Below, in pieces: positions 42,128 through 50,388 of a stretch of DNA of 64,000 bases. Both the position numbers and the translations under genes were made by a program. Source of the stretch: Sulfuricella sp. GTDB lineage: Bacteria; Pseudomonadota; Gammaproteobacteria; Burkholderiales; Sulfuricellaceae. The DNA lies in contig JBAZID010000001.1 of assembly GCA_041651995.1 (NCBI GenBank), positions 806,001-870,000 of the forward strand, in the 5' to 3' direction. Each line of letters opens with the position of its first letter. The stretch's first letter is position 1. The notes below the pieces were generated by a model. The model was given only the letters and a program-made list of their open reading frames with translations, ran no database searches and had not been told where the DNA came from.

Positions 42128-43317
42128 TTCCTGGCCTCAGGAAAACCATCAGAGCCGGCATTCTGGCACTGGCCTGCCTGGGCACACACACTTCTGCCGC
42201 ACCCAAACCCGAGTTGCAGGAACTTCGCGGGCGCATCGAGTCGCTGCAAAAGGCGCTCGATAGCAAGGAAGATGCGAAAGCCGATGCCGCGGATGAACTT
42301 AAAACTTCGGAACAGGCCATCAGCGAAATCAACAGCGCGCTACGCGACCTGGCCCGGCAGCAGCAAGCCACCCAGTCCACCCTGAAATCGCTCGAGCAGG
42401 AAAAAACCGCTCTGGACAAACGCATCGGCGCCGAACAGACGATGCTGGGCCGCCTTCTTTACCAGCAATACCGCTCCGGCCAGCAGGACCAGCTCAAGAT
42501 CCTGCTCAATCAGGAGAACCCCGGCCAGGCCGCGCGCCAACTTCGCTATTACACTTATCTTGCCCGCGCCCGCAACGAACTGCTCGAAAAATTGCGCGGC
42601 AACCTCGAAAAATTGCACCGCCTGACTCACGAAACCGAAACCAAACAGGCCGAACTTTTACAAATCCGGAGCGAACAGGACAAGCAGCGGGGAAAACTGC
42701 TCGCGCAGCAGGAAATGAAAAAAAAGCTGGTCACCCAGCTTGCGAAGCAGATCGGGCAACAACGCAGCGAGCTGTCGCGACTGCAACTTAACGAGAAGAA
42801 ACTGACCCAGCTCATTGAACGCCTGGCCAAACAACAGCGGGCAACAAGCAGGAAAACAGAGCGCCCTTCCTCCGCTGCCCGCAACTCGGCCGTGCCGGAC
42901 GCTTCTTATGCCGGAACATCATTTCCGCAGTTGAAGGGAAAACTGCTGCTGCCGGTGCGAGGGGAACTCACGGGGCGCTTTGGCACTCCACGACAGGATA
43001 GCGGCTCGCCCTGGCGCGGCCTGTTCATTCGCACCGCCGCGGCGCAGGAAGTGCATGCCATTGCCAGCGGCCGGGTAGTGTTCTCGGACTGGCTGCGCGG
43101 CTTCGGCAACCTGCTTATCGTCGACCATGGCAGCGGCTACATGAGCCTGTATGGTAACAATGAATCCCTGTTCAAACGGACAGGTGAAGACATCCGTGCC
43201 GGCGACGTGATCGCCAGCACGGGAAACAGCGGCGGCAACCCGGAAACCGGTTTATACTTCGAAATTCGCCACCAGAGCAGACCTTTTAACCCTCTGGAAT
43301 GGTGCAAAATCAGCTAA
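42124..43317 (+). CDS. envC: Murein hydrolase activator EnvC
   Basis: Periplasmic divisome protein that activates AmiA/AmiB amidases. It is 397 residues, starting with GTG inside the gpmI stop. A signal segment (AGILALACLGTHTSAA) leads into a long coiled coil (about residues 25-245) and a LytM domain. The LytM metal residues are degenerate (for example WRGLFIRT in place of a His-Gly motif), as in EnvC, so it should activate amidases rather than cut murein itself. Confidence 0.94.
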   Translation: MIPGLRKTIRAGILALACLGTHTSAAPKPELQELRGRIESLQKALDSKEDAKADAADELKTSEQAISEINSALRDLARQQQATQSTLKSLEQEKTALDKRIGAEQTMLGRLLYQQYRSGQQDQLKILLNQENPGQAARQLRYYTYLARARNELLEKLRGNLEKLHRLTHETETKQAELLQIRSEQDKQRGKLLAQQEMKKKLVTQLAKQIGQQRSELSRLQLNEKKLTQLIERLAKQQRATSRKTERPSSAARNSAVPDASYAGTSFPQLKGKLLLPVRGELTGRFGTPRQDSGSPWRGLFIRTAAAQEVHAIASGRVVFSDWLRGFGNLLIVDHGSGYMSLYGNNESLFKRTGEDIRAGDVIASTGNSGGNPETGLYFEIRHQSRPFNPLEWCKIS

Positions 43318-43349
43318 GTGTAGTGTTGAACACTACACCAGGAAATCAG

Positions 43350-44780
43350 ATGCAAATGGAGAAAAGCATGCGCGGCAAACTGCAAAAATTCGGACTCGTC
43401 GCCATGGGCGCCCTGCTCGGTGTGATGCTCAGCCTGAATTATTCCGCCGTGGCTGACAAACCTCAGGCAACGCCGCTACCCGTTGAGGAATTGCGCGCCT
43501 TTGCCGAAATATTCGGCAAGATCAAATCCGATTATGTGGAGCCGGTTGAGGACAAGAAACTCATCACCGAAGCCATCAATGGCATGCTTTCCGGCCTCGA
43601 TCCTCATTCTGCCTACCTCGACCTGGACGCCTTCAAGGATCTCCAGGTCGGCACCCAGGGCGAATTCGGCGGCCTGGGTATCGAAGTCGGCATGGAAGAC
43701 GGCTTCGTCAAGGTGGTTTCGCCGATCGAAGACACGCCGGCCTATCATGCCGGACTCAAGAGCGGCGACCTGATCATCAAGCTGGACGACACCCCGGTCA
43801 AGGGCATGACGCTCAACGACGCAGTCAAGCGCATGCGCGGAAAACCCAGCACCCAGATCATCCTGACCGTGATGCGCAAGGGCGAAAACAAGCCGCTGAC
43901 CTTCACCCTCACCCGCGCCATCATCAAGATCAAGAGTGTGAAATTCAAGCTGCTCGAGACGGGTTATGGTTATGTGCGCGTCACCCAGTTCCAGGAACAC
44001 ACCGGAGAGAATCTGGCCAAGGCGCTGGATGAACTCTACAAACAGAACAAGGAATCCCTCAAGGGACTCATTCTCGACCTGCGCAACGATCCCGGCGGCC
44101 TGCTGAATGGCGCAGTTGGGGTCTCCGCGGCCTTCCTGCCGGAAAACGCGCTGGTGGTCTATACCGAGGGCCGCACCGAAGATGCCAAGATGAAGCTCAC
44201 CGCCAGCAAGGAAAATTATCTGCGCGGCGCCAAGGAAGGCGATTACCTCAAAAACCTGCCGGCCGGAGTGAAAGACGTCCCGATGGTAGTGCTGATCAAC
44301 GGCGGCTCGGCTTCCGCTTCGGAAATCGTTGCCGGCGCCCTGCAGGATCACAAGCGCGCCATCATCATCGGCACCCAGTCCTTTGGCAAGGGTTCGGTGC
44401 AAACCGTGCTGCCGCTGGGCAACGGCACTGCGATCAAACTCACGACCGCGCGTTACTACACCCCCAATGGCCGCTCCATCCAGGCCAAGGGCATCACCCC
44501 CGACATCGTGGCGGAAGAAGCCACGGTAAACGGGGTGGACAAGGATGCCGCATTCAATCTGCGTGAAGCGGATCTCGAACGCCATCTGGCCAACGGCCAG
44601 GAAGGCAAGAGCGAACATGCTCCAGCCAAGCCGAATGTTCCGAAAAAGGCAACCCTGCCCAAGGCTGAAGAGAAGAGCGATAGCAAGGATACGGAACGCG
44701 AAGTGGTCTCGAAAAATGACTACCAGCTGAACCAGGCCGTAAACCTGCTCAAAGGCCTGAATATCCTGAAAAACCGCTAA
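43350..44780 (+). CDS. ctpA: C-terminal processing peptidase (S41 family)
   Basis: Carboxy-terminal processing protease, 476 residues. An N-terminal signal-like helix (FGLVAMGALLGVMLSLNYSA) is followed by a PDZ domain (about residues 100-185) and the S41 catalytic domain. The Ser is in NGGSASASEIVAGA and the Lys in GTQSFGKGSVQT. The ATG at 43350 has AGGA 7 bases upstream; another at 43368 with GGAG is possible. It follows envC by 32 bases, as in many proteobacteria. Confidence 0.95.
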   Translation: MQMEKSMRGKLQKFGLVAMGALLGVMLSLNYSAVADKPQATPLPVEELRAFAEIFGKIKSDYVEPVEDKKLITEAINGMLSGLDPHSAYLDLDAFKDLQVGTQGEFGGLGIEVGMEDGFVKVVSPIEDTPAYHAGLKSGDLIIKLDDTPVKGMTLNDAVKRMRGKPSTQIILTVMRKGENKPLTFTLTRAIIKIKSVKFKLLETGYGYVRVTQFQEHTGENLAKALDELYKQNKESLKGLILDLRNDPGGLLNGAVGVSAAFLPENALVVYTEGRTEDAKMKLTASKENYLRGAKEGDYLKNLPAGVKDVPMVVLINGGSASASEIVAGALQDHKRAIIIGTQSFGKGSVQTVLPLGNGTAIKLTTARYYTPNGRSIQAKGITPDIVAEEATVNGVDKDAAFNLREADLERHLANGQEGKSEHAPAKPNVPKKATLPKAEEKSDSKDTEREVVSKNDYQLNQAVNLLKGLNILKNR

Positions 44781-44903
44781 TCTTCAACCCCTCCCCGGCC
44801 TCCTAACCCCTCCCCGGCCCTCCCCTTGTCAGGGGAGGGGGGCGCACAGTTCTCCCTGACAAGGAGGGGTTAAGGGGGACAGGGGAGCGGTTAGGAACAC
44901 CAT
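44781..44903. repeat. CCCCTCCCC-type palindromic repeat between ctpA and moeB
   Basis: Tandem CCCCTCCCCGGCC units (near 44789 and 44808) are followed by CCCTCCCCTTGTCAGGG (44818-44834) and its inverted copy CCCTGACAAGGAGGGG (44854-44869). The whole 123-base gap is G/C-homopolymer rich and holds no gene. The hairpin would sit in the ctpA-moeB message and could act as a terminator or stabiliser. Confidence 0.75.
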
Positions 44904-45653
44904 ATGGACGACAACCAGCTCCTGCGCTATAGCCGCCACATCCTGCTGCCCCAGATCGGCGTCGAGGGACAGGAAAAACTGCTTGCCTCCCATGCCCTGA
45001 TCATCGGCGCAGGAGGATTGGGTTCACCCATCGCGCTGTATCTGGCCGCTGCCGGCGTGGGACATATCACCATCTGCGATGGCGACAGCGTGGATCTCAC
45101 CAATCTCCAGCGCCAGATCGCCCACTTCACCCACTCCCTCGGCAGCAACAAGGCACTTTCGGCGCAACGCACCCTGGCGGCGATCAATCCCGAAATCCGG
45201 GTGACGGCCATACCGCAGCGCGTCGAGGGCGAGGAACTGGCGCATCTGGTCTCCCAGTCCGACGTGGTGGTGGATGCCTGCGACAACTTCGCCACCCGCC
45301 ACGCCGTCAACCGCGCCTGCGTCAAACACAAGAAGCCGCTGGTCTCCGGCGCGGCCATCCGTTTCGACGGCCAGCTCACGGTATTCGACCTGCGCCGCCC
45401 GGACAGCCCCTGCTACCACTGCCTGTTTCCGGAAAGCGCGCAGGAGGAAGGCGAGCGCTGCGCCGTGATGGGCGTATTCGCCCCGCTGGTGGGCATCATT
45501 GGCGCAGCGCAGGCGGCGGAAGCGCTCAAGCTGCTGACCGGCATCGGCCAGCCGCTGCTGGGGCGCCTGCAACTGCTCGACGGCCTCTCTATGGAATGGC
45601 GCCAGATCCGGCTGAAAAAAGACGCCGCCTGCGCAGTGTGTGGCTCAGTCTGA
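44904..45653 (+). CDS. moeB: Molybdopterin-synthase adenylyltransferase MoeB (HesA/ThiF family)
   Basis: E1-like adenylating enzyme of 249 residues. The nucleotide motif is GAGGLGSPIALYLAAAGVG near residue 40, the acidic residues are in CDGDSVDLTNLQRQI, and the metal-binding Cys pairs are CYHC and CAVC. It has no C-terminal rhodanese domain. MoeB and ThiF cannot be separated by this sequence alone; no moaD or thiS lies nearby. Confidence 0.9.
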   Translation: MDDNQLLRYSRHILLPQIGVEGQEKLLASHALIIGAGGLGSPIALYLAAAGVGHITICDGDSVDLTNLQRQIAHFTHSLGSNKALSAQRTLAAINPEIRVTAIPQRVEGEELAHLVSQSDVVVDACDNFATRHAVNRACVKHKKPLVSGAAIRFDGQLTVFDLRRPDSPCYHCLFPESAQEEGERCAVMGVFAPLVGIIGAAQAAEALKLLTGIGQPLLGRLQLLDGLSMEWRQIRLKKDAACAVCGSV

Positions 45654-45661
45654 AACTACTT

Positions 45662-45787
45662 GAAACCACGGAGAGCACGGAGGACACGGAGAATGGGGAT
45701 AAGCTGGGATGGCGGCTTATCGTTTAACAGTCGAATACAAAACGCATGTGCAGTCTATTGTTTTTACTCCGTGTTCTCCGTAGTTAT
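45662..45787 (+). repeat. MITE-like copy of the ACACGGAG element (copy D)
   Basis: Left end AAACCACGGAGAGCACGGAG, right end ACTCCGTGTTCTCCGTAGTT, about 125 bases long and without a gene. The internal stretch GGGGATAAGCTGGGATGG is similar to copy E. The right edge TCTATTGTTTTTACTCC is shared with copies E and F and closely matches the right edge of the nuclease copy. It lies between the convergent moeB and slmA. Confidence 0.9.
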
Positions 45788-45801
45788 CCGGTTTTTTTGA
45801 T

Positions 45802-46377
45802 TTAACCCAGCAGTATCTTTTTCTGGGTTTCGAGGAACTCCATCGGCTCGCGCTTGAAGCCGCTCTTGGCAAACTGCTGCCAGCGGCCGACGATAAAGCT
45901 CATGATCAGGTTGGCGTGGGCGGCCGGATCAGCCGCCACACCCAGTCCGCCCTGGCTTGCAGCGATGCGCAACGACTGTTTGAGACTGGCTTCAAGCCGG
46001 TCATGAACCTGATTGATGCGCGCCTGCAGGCGTTCGTTCTCGTTCACCAGCGCATCTCCGGTCAGCACTCGCGTCATGCCGGGATTTTTCTGCGCAAAGC
46101 CGAGCAGCAGGGAAAGCATGGTTTCCAACTGCTTCGCTCCATTCTGCTCCTCGCTGGTGACCTTGTTGATGATGCCGAACAGACTCTGTTCGATGAATTC
46201 GATCAGCCCTTCAAACATCTGCGCCTTGCTGGCAAAGTGGCGATACAGCGCCGCCTCTGAAACATCGAGCCTGGCCGCCAGCGCGGCGGTGGTGATCTTT
46301 TCCCCCTGCGGCTGTTGCAGCATTTCCGCCAATACCTGCAAGATCTGGAGCTTGCGCTCGCCCGGTTTAGTCGCCAT
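45802..46377 (-). CDS. slmA: Nucleoid occlusion factor SlmA (TetR fold)
   Basis: TetR-like DNA-binding protein of 191 residues that blocks FtsZ assembly over the nucleoid. The HTH is ITTAALAARLDVSEAALYRHF. The signature FASKAQMFEGLIEFIEQSLF and SFIVGRWQQFAKSGFKR (near the C-terminus) match SlmA. It overlaps the HAD gene by 11 bases and ends in a repeat-rich gap. Confidence 0.93.
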   Translation of the reverse strand: MATKPGERKLQILQVLAEMLQQPQGEKITTAALAARLDVSEAALYRHFASKAQMFEGLIEFIEQSLFGIINKVTSEEQNGAKQLETMLSLLLGFAQKNPGMTRVLTGDALVNENERLQARINQVHDRLEASLKQSLRIAASQGGLGVAADPAAHANLIMSFIVGRWQQFAKSGFKREPMEFLETQKKILLG

Positions 46378-47047
46378 GGTGTTCTCCCTGTGGTTTTCCT
46401 AACTTTTTCTGTGCCCGTGGCAGTTCAAGAACGGAGCGCAAACTGATATCCACGCCCGCCACCCTTCTGGAAGCCGATCCGACCAGCACGGTTTTCATGC
46501 CAAGCCGTTTCGCGGTCCTGAGATTGCCCAGCGAATCCTCTACCATCACGCAGCGTTGCGGCGACAGGCGCCAGGTGCGAAACAGGCGGTAAAAACCCTG
46601 CGGATCCGGTTTGGGGTGATAGTCCGCGCCCTCGATGGAAAACACCCCGGCAAACAGATCGTCGATGCGCAACAGACGCAGCACGGCTTCGGCATAAAAG
46701 GCGGGCGCATTGGTATAGACGATCCGCTTTCCGCGCAAGCGCTGCAGGGCAGCCCTCAGCCCGCGTTTGCGCAGCACCATGCGCTCCAGCGCGGGAAACT
46801 GGTGGGTATGCCAGAGGAAGTGGTCCGGCCTGGTGCCATGGTGCCGCACCAGTCCTTGCAGGGTTGCCCCATAGCGTTGCCAGTAATGGTCGCGCAAGCG
46901 ATCGGCTTCCGCCTCGTCCAACGCCAGATGATCCTGCAGGTACTGCGTCATGGCGCGGTTGAGATGCGGGAAGATATGTGGCGAGGCGTTATGCAGGGTA
47001 TTGTCCAGATCGAACACCCAGGTCAGCCCGCCCCCCGTCATTCTCAT
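46367..47047 (-). CDS. HAD-family pyrimidine 5'-nucleotidase-like phosphatase
   Basis: HAD phosphatase of 226 residues. Motif I is FDLDNTLHN near residues 13-21, motif II is RIVYTNAPAFY, and motif III/IV is CVMVEDSLGNLRTAKRLGM. The DLDNTLHNAS opening matches the pyrimidine 5'-nucleotidase subfamily that often precedes slmA and follows argB. It overlaps argB by 4 bases and slmA by 11. Confidence 0.9.
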   Translation of the reverse strand: MRMTGGGLTWVFDLDNTLHNASPHIFPHLNRAMTQYLQDHLALDEAEADRLRDHYWQRYGATLQGLVRHHGTRPDHFLWHTHQFPALERMVLRKRGLRAALQRLRGKRIVYTNAPAFYAEAVLRLLRIDDLFAGVFSIEGADYHPKPDPQGFYRLFRTWRLSPQRCVMVEDSLGNLRTAKRLGMKTVLVGSASRRVAGVDISLRSVLELPRAQKKLGKPQGEHHGD

Positions 47048-47934
47048 GCGTTGGAGCGGATCAGCGTGCCCACCCCTTCGTCGGTGAGGATTTCCAGCAG
47101 CAGCGCATGCTCCACCCGCCCGTCGATGATGTGGCTGGTCTTGACGCCATTTTTCACCGCTTCCAGCGCCATGGAAATCTTCGGGATCATGCCGCCGGAG
47201 ATCGTGCCATCCTCGATCAGCGCGTCCACCTGGGCCGCCGTCAGGCCGGTGAGCAGCTTGCCGCCCTTGTCCAGCACGCCGGTGGTGTTGGTCATGAGAA
47301 TGAGCTTTTCGGCCCCGAGCGTTTCGGCCAGCTTGCCGGCCACCAGGTCGGCGTTGATGTTGAAAGCCTCACCCATATCCCCGACGCCGATCGGGGCGAT
47401 CACCGGGATGAAATCCTGGCTGTCCAGCAGGTTCACCAGCGCCGGGTCGATGTGGCTGACTTCGCCCACCAGGCCGATGTCGATCAGCTCCTCGCCGTCG
47501 CCCTTGGCCTTGACCAGCAGCTTCTTGGCCCGGATCATGCCGCCGTCGGTGCCGGTCAGGCCCACCGCCTTGCCGCCGTACTGGTTGATGAGGTTGACGA
47601 TTTCCTTGTTGACCTGGCCGCCGAGCACCATCTCGACGATATCCATGGTTTCTTCATCGGTCACCCGCATGCCCTGTACAAATTCGCCCTGCTTGCCGAC
47701 ACGCTTCAGGAGGTCGTTGATCTGCGGCCCGCCGCCGTGGACCACCACCGGATTGAGGCCGACCAGCTTGAGCAGCACCACGTCCTTGGCGAAGCCGTGC
47801 TTCAAGTGCTCCTCGGTCATGGCATTGCCGCCGTACTTGATAACGATGGTCTTGTCCTGGAAGCGGCGGATATAGGGCAGCGCCTCGGAAAGAATATTGG
47901 CTTTTTCCTTGGCGGAAGCGGGGGAAAGAGACAT
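47044..47934 (-). CDS. argB: Acetylglutamate kinase
   Basis: Second step of arginine synthesis. It is 296 residues from the ATG at 47934 (MSLSPASAKEKANIL), with AAAGG in the upstream gap. A longer frame to 48165 covers the intergenic stretch and is rejected. Nucleotide-binding motif IVIKYGGNAMT and substrate motif VHGGGPQIN are present, and the N-terminal extension suggests the arginine-feedback-sensitive type. Confidence 0.97.
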   Translation of the reverse strand: MSLSPASAKEKANILSEALPYIRRFQDKTIVIKYGGNAMTEEHLKHGFAKDVVLLKLVGLNPVVVHGGGPQINDLLKRVGKQGEFVQGMRVTDEETMDIVEMVLGGQVNKEIVNLINQYGGKAVGLTGTDGGMIRAKKLLVKAKGDGEELIDIGLVGEVSHIDPALVNLLDSQDFIPVIAPIGVGDMGEAFNINADLVAGKLAETLGAEKLILMTNTTGVLDKGGKLLTGLTAAQVDALIEDGTISGGMIPKISMALEAVKNGVKTSHIIDGRVEHALLLEILTDEGVGTLIRSNA

Positions 47935-48139
47935 GGATGAGCCTTTGCAAGAGTTGACGTTCTGAAGGCTGCCATTTTCCCTCACGCCGGCCCTCTCCTG
48001 CAAGCACCGCGACCTTGTAAAAAACAGAACAGGTCTCCATTTATCGGGCATGAGGGCTGAAGTGAGCGCAAACGGAACAAGCGGGCGCAAATTCATGTCG
48101 AACTGTTTTAGACGCTCCGGCAACCACAAAGGAGGCAAC

Positions 48140-48997
48140 ATGAGCACGCGTAGCCTGCAGCGCATTATCCGCTCGATCCCCGCATCCGACGGGGCCGGCG
48201 TAAAACTTCAGCGTAGCCTGGGGCAATCTCCGTTTCAGCGCGTTGACCCGTTCCTGATGCTGGACGAGATATCGTCCGACATTCCCGACGACTACCTTGC
48301 CGGTTTCCCCGCTCACCCCCATCGCGGCTTTGAAACCGTCACCTATCTGCTTGAAGGCCATATGCTGCATCAGGATCACCTCGGCAATCGCGGCGATCTC
48401 AGGAGCGGCGGCGTGCAGTGGATGACCGCCGGGCGGGGCATCATTCATTCCGAGATTCCGCAGCAGGAGAAAGGGCGCCTGCACGGCTTCCAGCTATGGA
48501 TCAACCTGCCGGCGGCGGAGAAAATGAAGCCAGCGGCCTACCGCGACATCCAGCCCGGCGAAATTCCCCGCATAGAGCTTGCGGGAGGGGGGCTGGCCAA
48601 GGTTATCGCCGGGACGCTGGAAACGGATGGTCAGACGATCCACGGGCCGGTCCAGGGACTCTCCACCGCGCCGCTGTTCCTCGATATCCGCCTGCCTGCT
48701 GACGGCACTTTCTCCCATCCCGTGGCGGCCACGCACAGCGCATTCATTTATCCCTACCAGGGCGCGCTGATGGTTGGCGCGGCTGACGCTGCACTACCCC
48801 TGCATGCACATGAAGCCGGCGTGCTATCCAGCGGCGAGCGCATCGAAGTCCGGGCGGGCGCCGAGGGGGCCGGGTTTCTCCTGCTTGCCGCAAGCCCCCT
48901 GGGGGAACCGATTGTGCAGTGGGGCCCTTTCGTGATGAACACCAGGGAAGAAATCGGACAGGCGATGCGGGATTACGAGAATGACGAACTGGTTTAA
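48140..48997 (+). CDS. Pirin-family cupin protein
   Basis: 285-residue double cupin. The metal-binding motif FPAHPHRGFETVTYLLEG lies near residue 58, and EG/HSEIP and HGFQLWINLP are present. AAAGGAGG lies just upstream of the ATG at 48140, which decides the start over one 90 bases earlier. Possible quercetinase-like activity or another role cannot be read from sequence. Its stop codon lies at the edge of repeat copy E. Confidence 0.92.
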   Translation: MSTRSLQRIIRSIPASDGAGVKLQRSLGQSPFQRVDPFLMLDEISSDIPDDYLAGFPAHPHRGFETVTYLLEGHMLHQDHLGNRGDLRSGGVQWMTAGRGIIHSEIPQQEKGRLHGFQLWINLPAAEKMKPAAYRDIQPGEIPRIELAGGGLAKVIAGTLETDGQTIHGPVQGLSTAPLFLDIRLPADGTFSHPVAATHSAFIYPYQGALMVGAADAALPLHAHEAGVLSSGERIEVRAGAEGAGFLLLAASPLGEPIVQWGPFVMNTREEIGQAMRDYENDELV

Positions 48998-49202
48998 ACC
49001 TAAAAACCTCAGTTCGATAACCACGGAGTTCACGGAGAACACAGAGAAGCGGGGTAGGCAGGGATGGGCGATTTGTCGCCCAACTCGCAAAGGCTGTTTG
49101 CGGAAATTTATGACCTCATCCAACAGGTGAATGCCAAATATCATGCTATCTATTGTTTTTACTCCGTGTTCTCCGTGGTTAACTACTTTTTCTAGGTTAA
49201 AT
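48993..49202 (+). repeat. MITE-like copy of the ACACGGAG element (copy E)
   Basis: Core 49018-49182 begins TAACCACGGAGTTCACGG and ends CTCCGTGTTCTCCGTGGTTA. Flanks TTTAAACCTAAAAA and TTTTTCTAGGTTAA extend the inverted repeat. The internal sequence AAATTTATGACCTCATCCAA and the right edge are shared with copy F, which is inverted relative to this one. No gene. It fills the pirin-old yellow enzyme gap. Confidence 0.92.
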
Positions 49203-49245
49203 CGCCAGCAATTCACTACAACACACTGACTGATGGAGACACCCC

Positions 49246-50325
49246 ATGACTGACCTGTTTTCCCCCCTTCGCCTCGGCGCCATCGAGCTGGCCAACCGCG
49301 TCGTGATGTCCCCGCTGACGCGTTGCCGGGCCGGCACGGGCAACGTACCGACCGATCTCATGGCCGAGTATTACCGCCAGCGCGCCTCGGCGGGCCTGAT
49401 CATCACGGAAGCCACCCCGGTTTGCCCCGAGGGCCATGGCTACCCGCGCACGCCCGGGATTTACACGGCGGAGCAGATTGCCGGCTGGAAAAAAGTCACC
49501 CAGTCCGTTCATGCCGCGGGCGGCAGGATCGTGATCCAGCTCTGGCATGTGGGCCGCATCTCGCATCCCGATTTGCAGCCCAATGGCGTGCTGCCGGTGG
49601 CGCCCTCGGCGCTGCGCCCGGCAGGCCAGGTCTTTACCGGCCAGGAAATGAAGGATTTCGTGACGCCGCGCGCGCTCGAAACCAGCGAGATTCCGGGCCT
49701 GATCGCGAACTATGTGCAGGCCGCCAGGAATGCCGTGGAAGCGGGTTTCGACGGCGTTGAAGTGCATGCGGGCAATGGCTACCTGCTTGACCAGTTCCTG
49801 CGCTCTTCAAGCAACCAGCGCACCGACGCCTATGGCGGCAGCAAGGAAAATCGCGCCCGCCTGCTGCTGGAGGTGCTGGATGGGGTGTGCGCCGCCATCG
49901 GCAGCGAGCGGGTGGGGGTGCGCCTGTCGCCGGTGACGCCGTTCAACGATCTGCACGATGAGCAGCCGCAGGAAACTTTCGAATACGTCACCGGCCAGCT
50001 CAACCGCTACAGCCTGGCATTCCTCGACCTGCTGCAGGGCATGGGCGGCGCACCGAAGGAGCAATGGCTGCCCTTCGACTACGAGCGCCTGCGCGCGATC
50101 TACAGCGGCAAGCTCATTCTTAACAATGGCTACGACTTCGCCAGTGCCCAGGAGGCAATCACTACCGGCAGCGCCGACGCCATCGCCTTCGGCCGGCTGC
50201 TGCTGGCCAACCCGGACCTGGTCGAACGCTTCCGCCGCGGCGCCCCGCTCAACGCGCCGGATTATGAAAAGCTTTATACGGGGGAAGAAAAGGGCTATAC
50301 CGACTATCCCTTCCTGGCTGGATAG
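49246..50325 (+). CDS. Old yellow enzyme family alkene reductase
   Basis: FMN-dependent ene-reductase of 359 residues (NemA-like). The opening DLFSPLRLGAIELANRVVMS is typical. The substrate motif HAGNGYLLDQFL, the active-site region NQRTDAYGGSKENR (close to residue 190) and the FGRLLLANPDLV FMN/phosphate site are all visible. The electrophile acceptor is unknown. It ends 25 bases before a clear bidirectional terminator. Confidence 0.94.
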   Translation: MTDLFSPLRLGAIELANRVVMSPLTRCRAGTGNVPTDLMAEYYRQRASAGLIITEATPVCPEGHGYPRTPGIYTAEQIAGWKKVTQSVHAAGGRIVIQLWHVGRISHPDLQPNGVLPVAPSALRPAGQVFTGQEMKDFVTPRALETSEIPGLIANYVQAARNAVEAGFDGVEVHAGNGYLLDQFLRSSSNQRTDAYGGSKENRARLLLEVLDGVCAAIGSERVGVRLSPVTPFNDLHDEQPQETFEYVTGQLNRYSLAFLDLLQGMGGAPKEQWLPFDYERLRAIYSGKLILNNGYDFASAQEAITTGSADAIAFGRLLLANPDLVERFRRGAPLNAPDYEKLYTGEEKGYTDYPFLAG

Positions 50326-50350
50326 TTACCTTGTGCCTGAAAACAGAAAA

Positions 50351-50377
50351 GGCGGCCGAGGCCGCCTTTTCTTGTTT
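50351..50377. terminator. Bidirectional intrinsic terminator between convergent genes
   Basis: GGCGGCC-GA-GGCCGCC forms a perfect 7-bp stem with a two-base loop. It is flanked by AAAA on the left and TTTTCTTGTTT on the right, so it can end transcripts from the old yellow enzyme gene and from the opposite pyrX gene. Confidence 0.9.
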
Positions 50378-50388
50378 CGGCCAGGAAC

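Noticed and set aside
47935..48165. Longer argB start upstream of 47934
   Set aside because: The extra residues are unlike ArgB and overlap the pirin gene's upstream region; the ATG at 47934 has a better site and family match.
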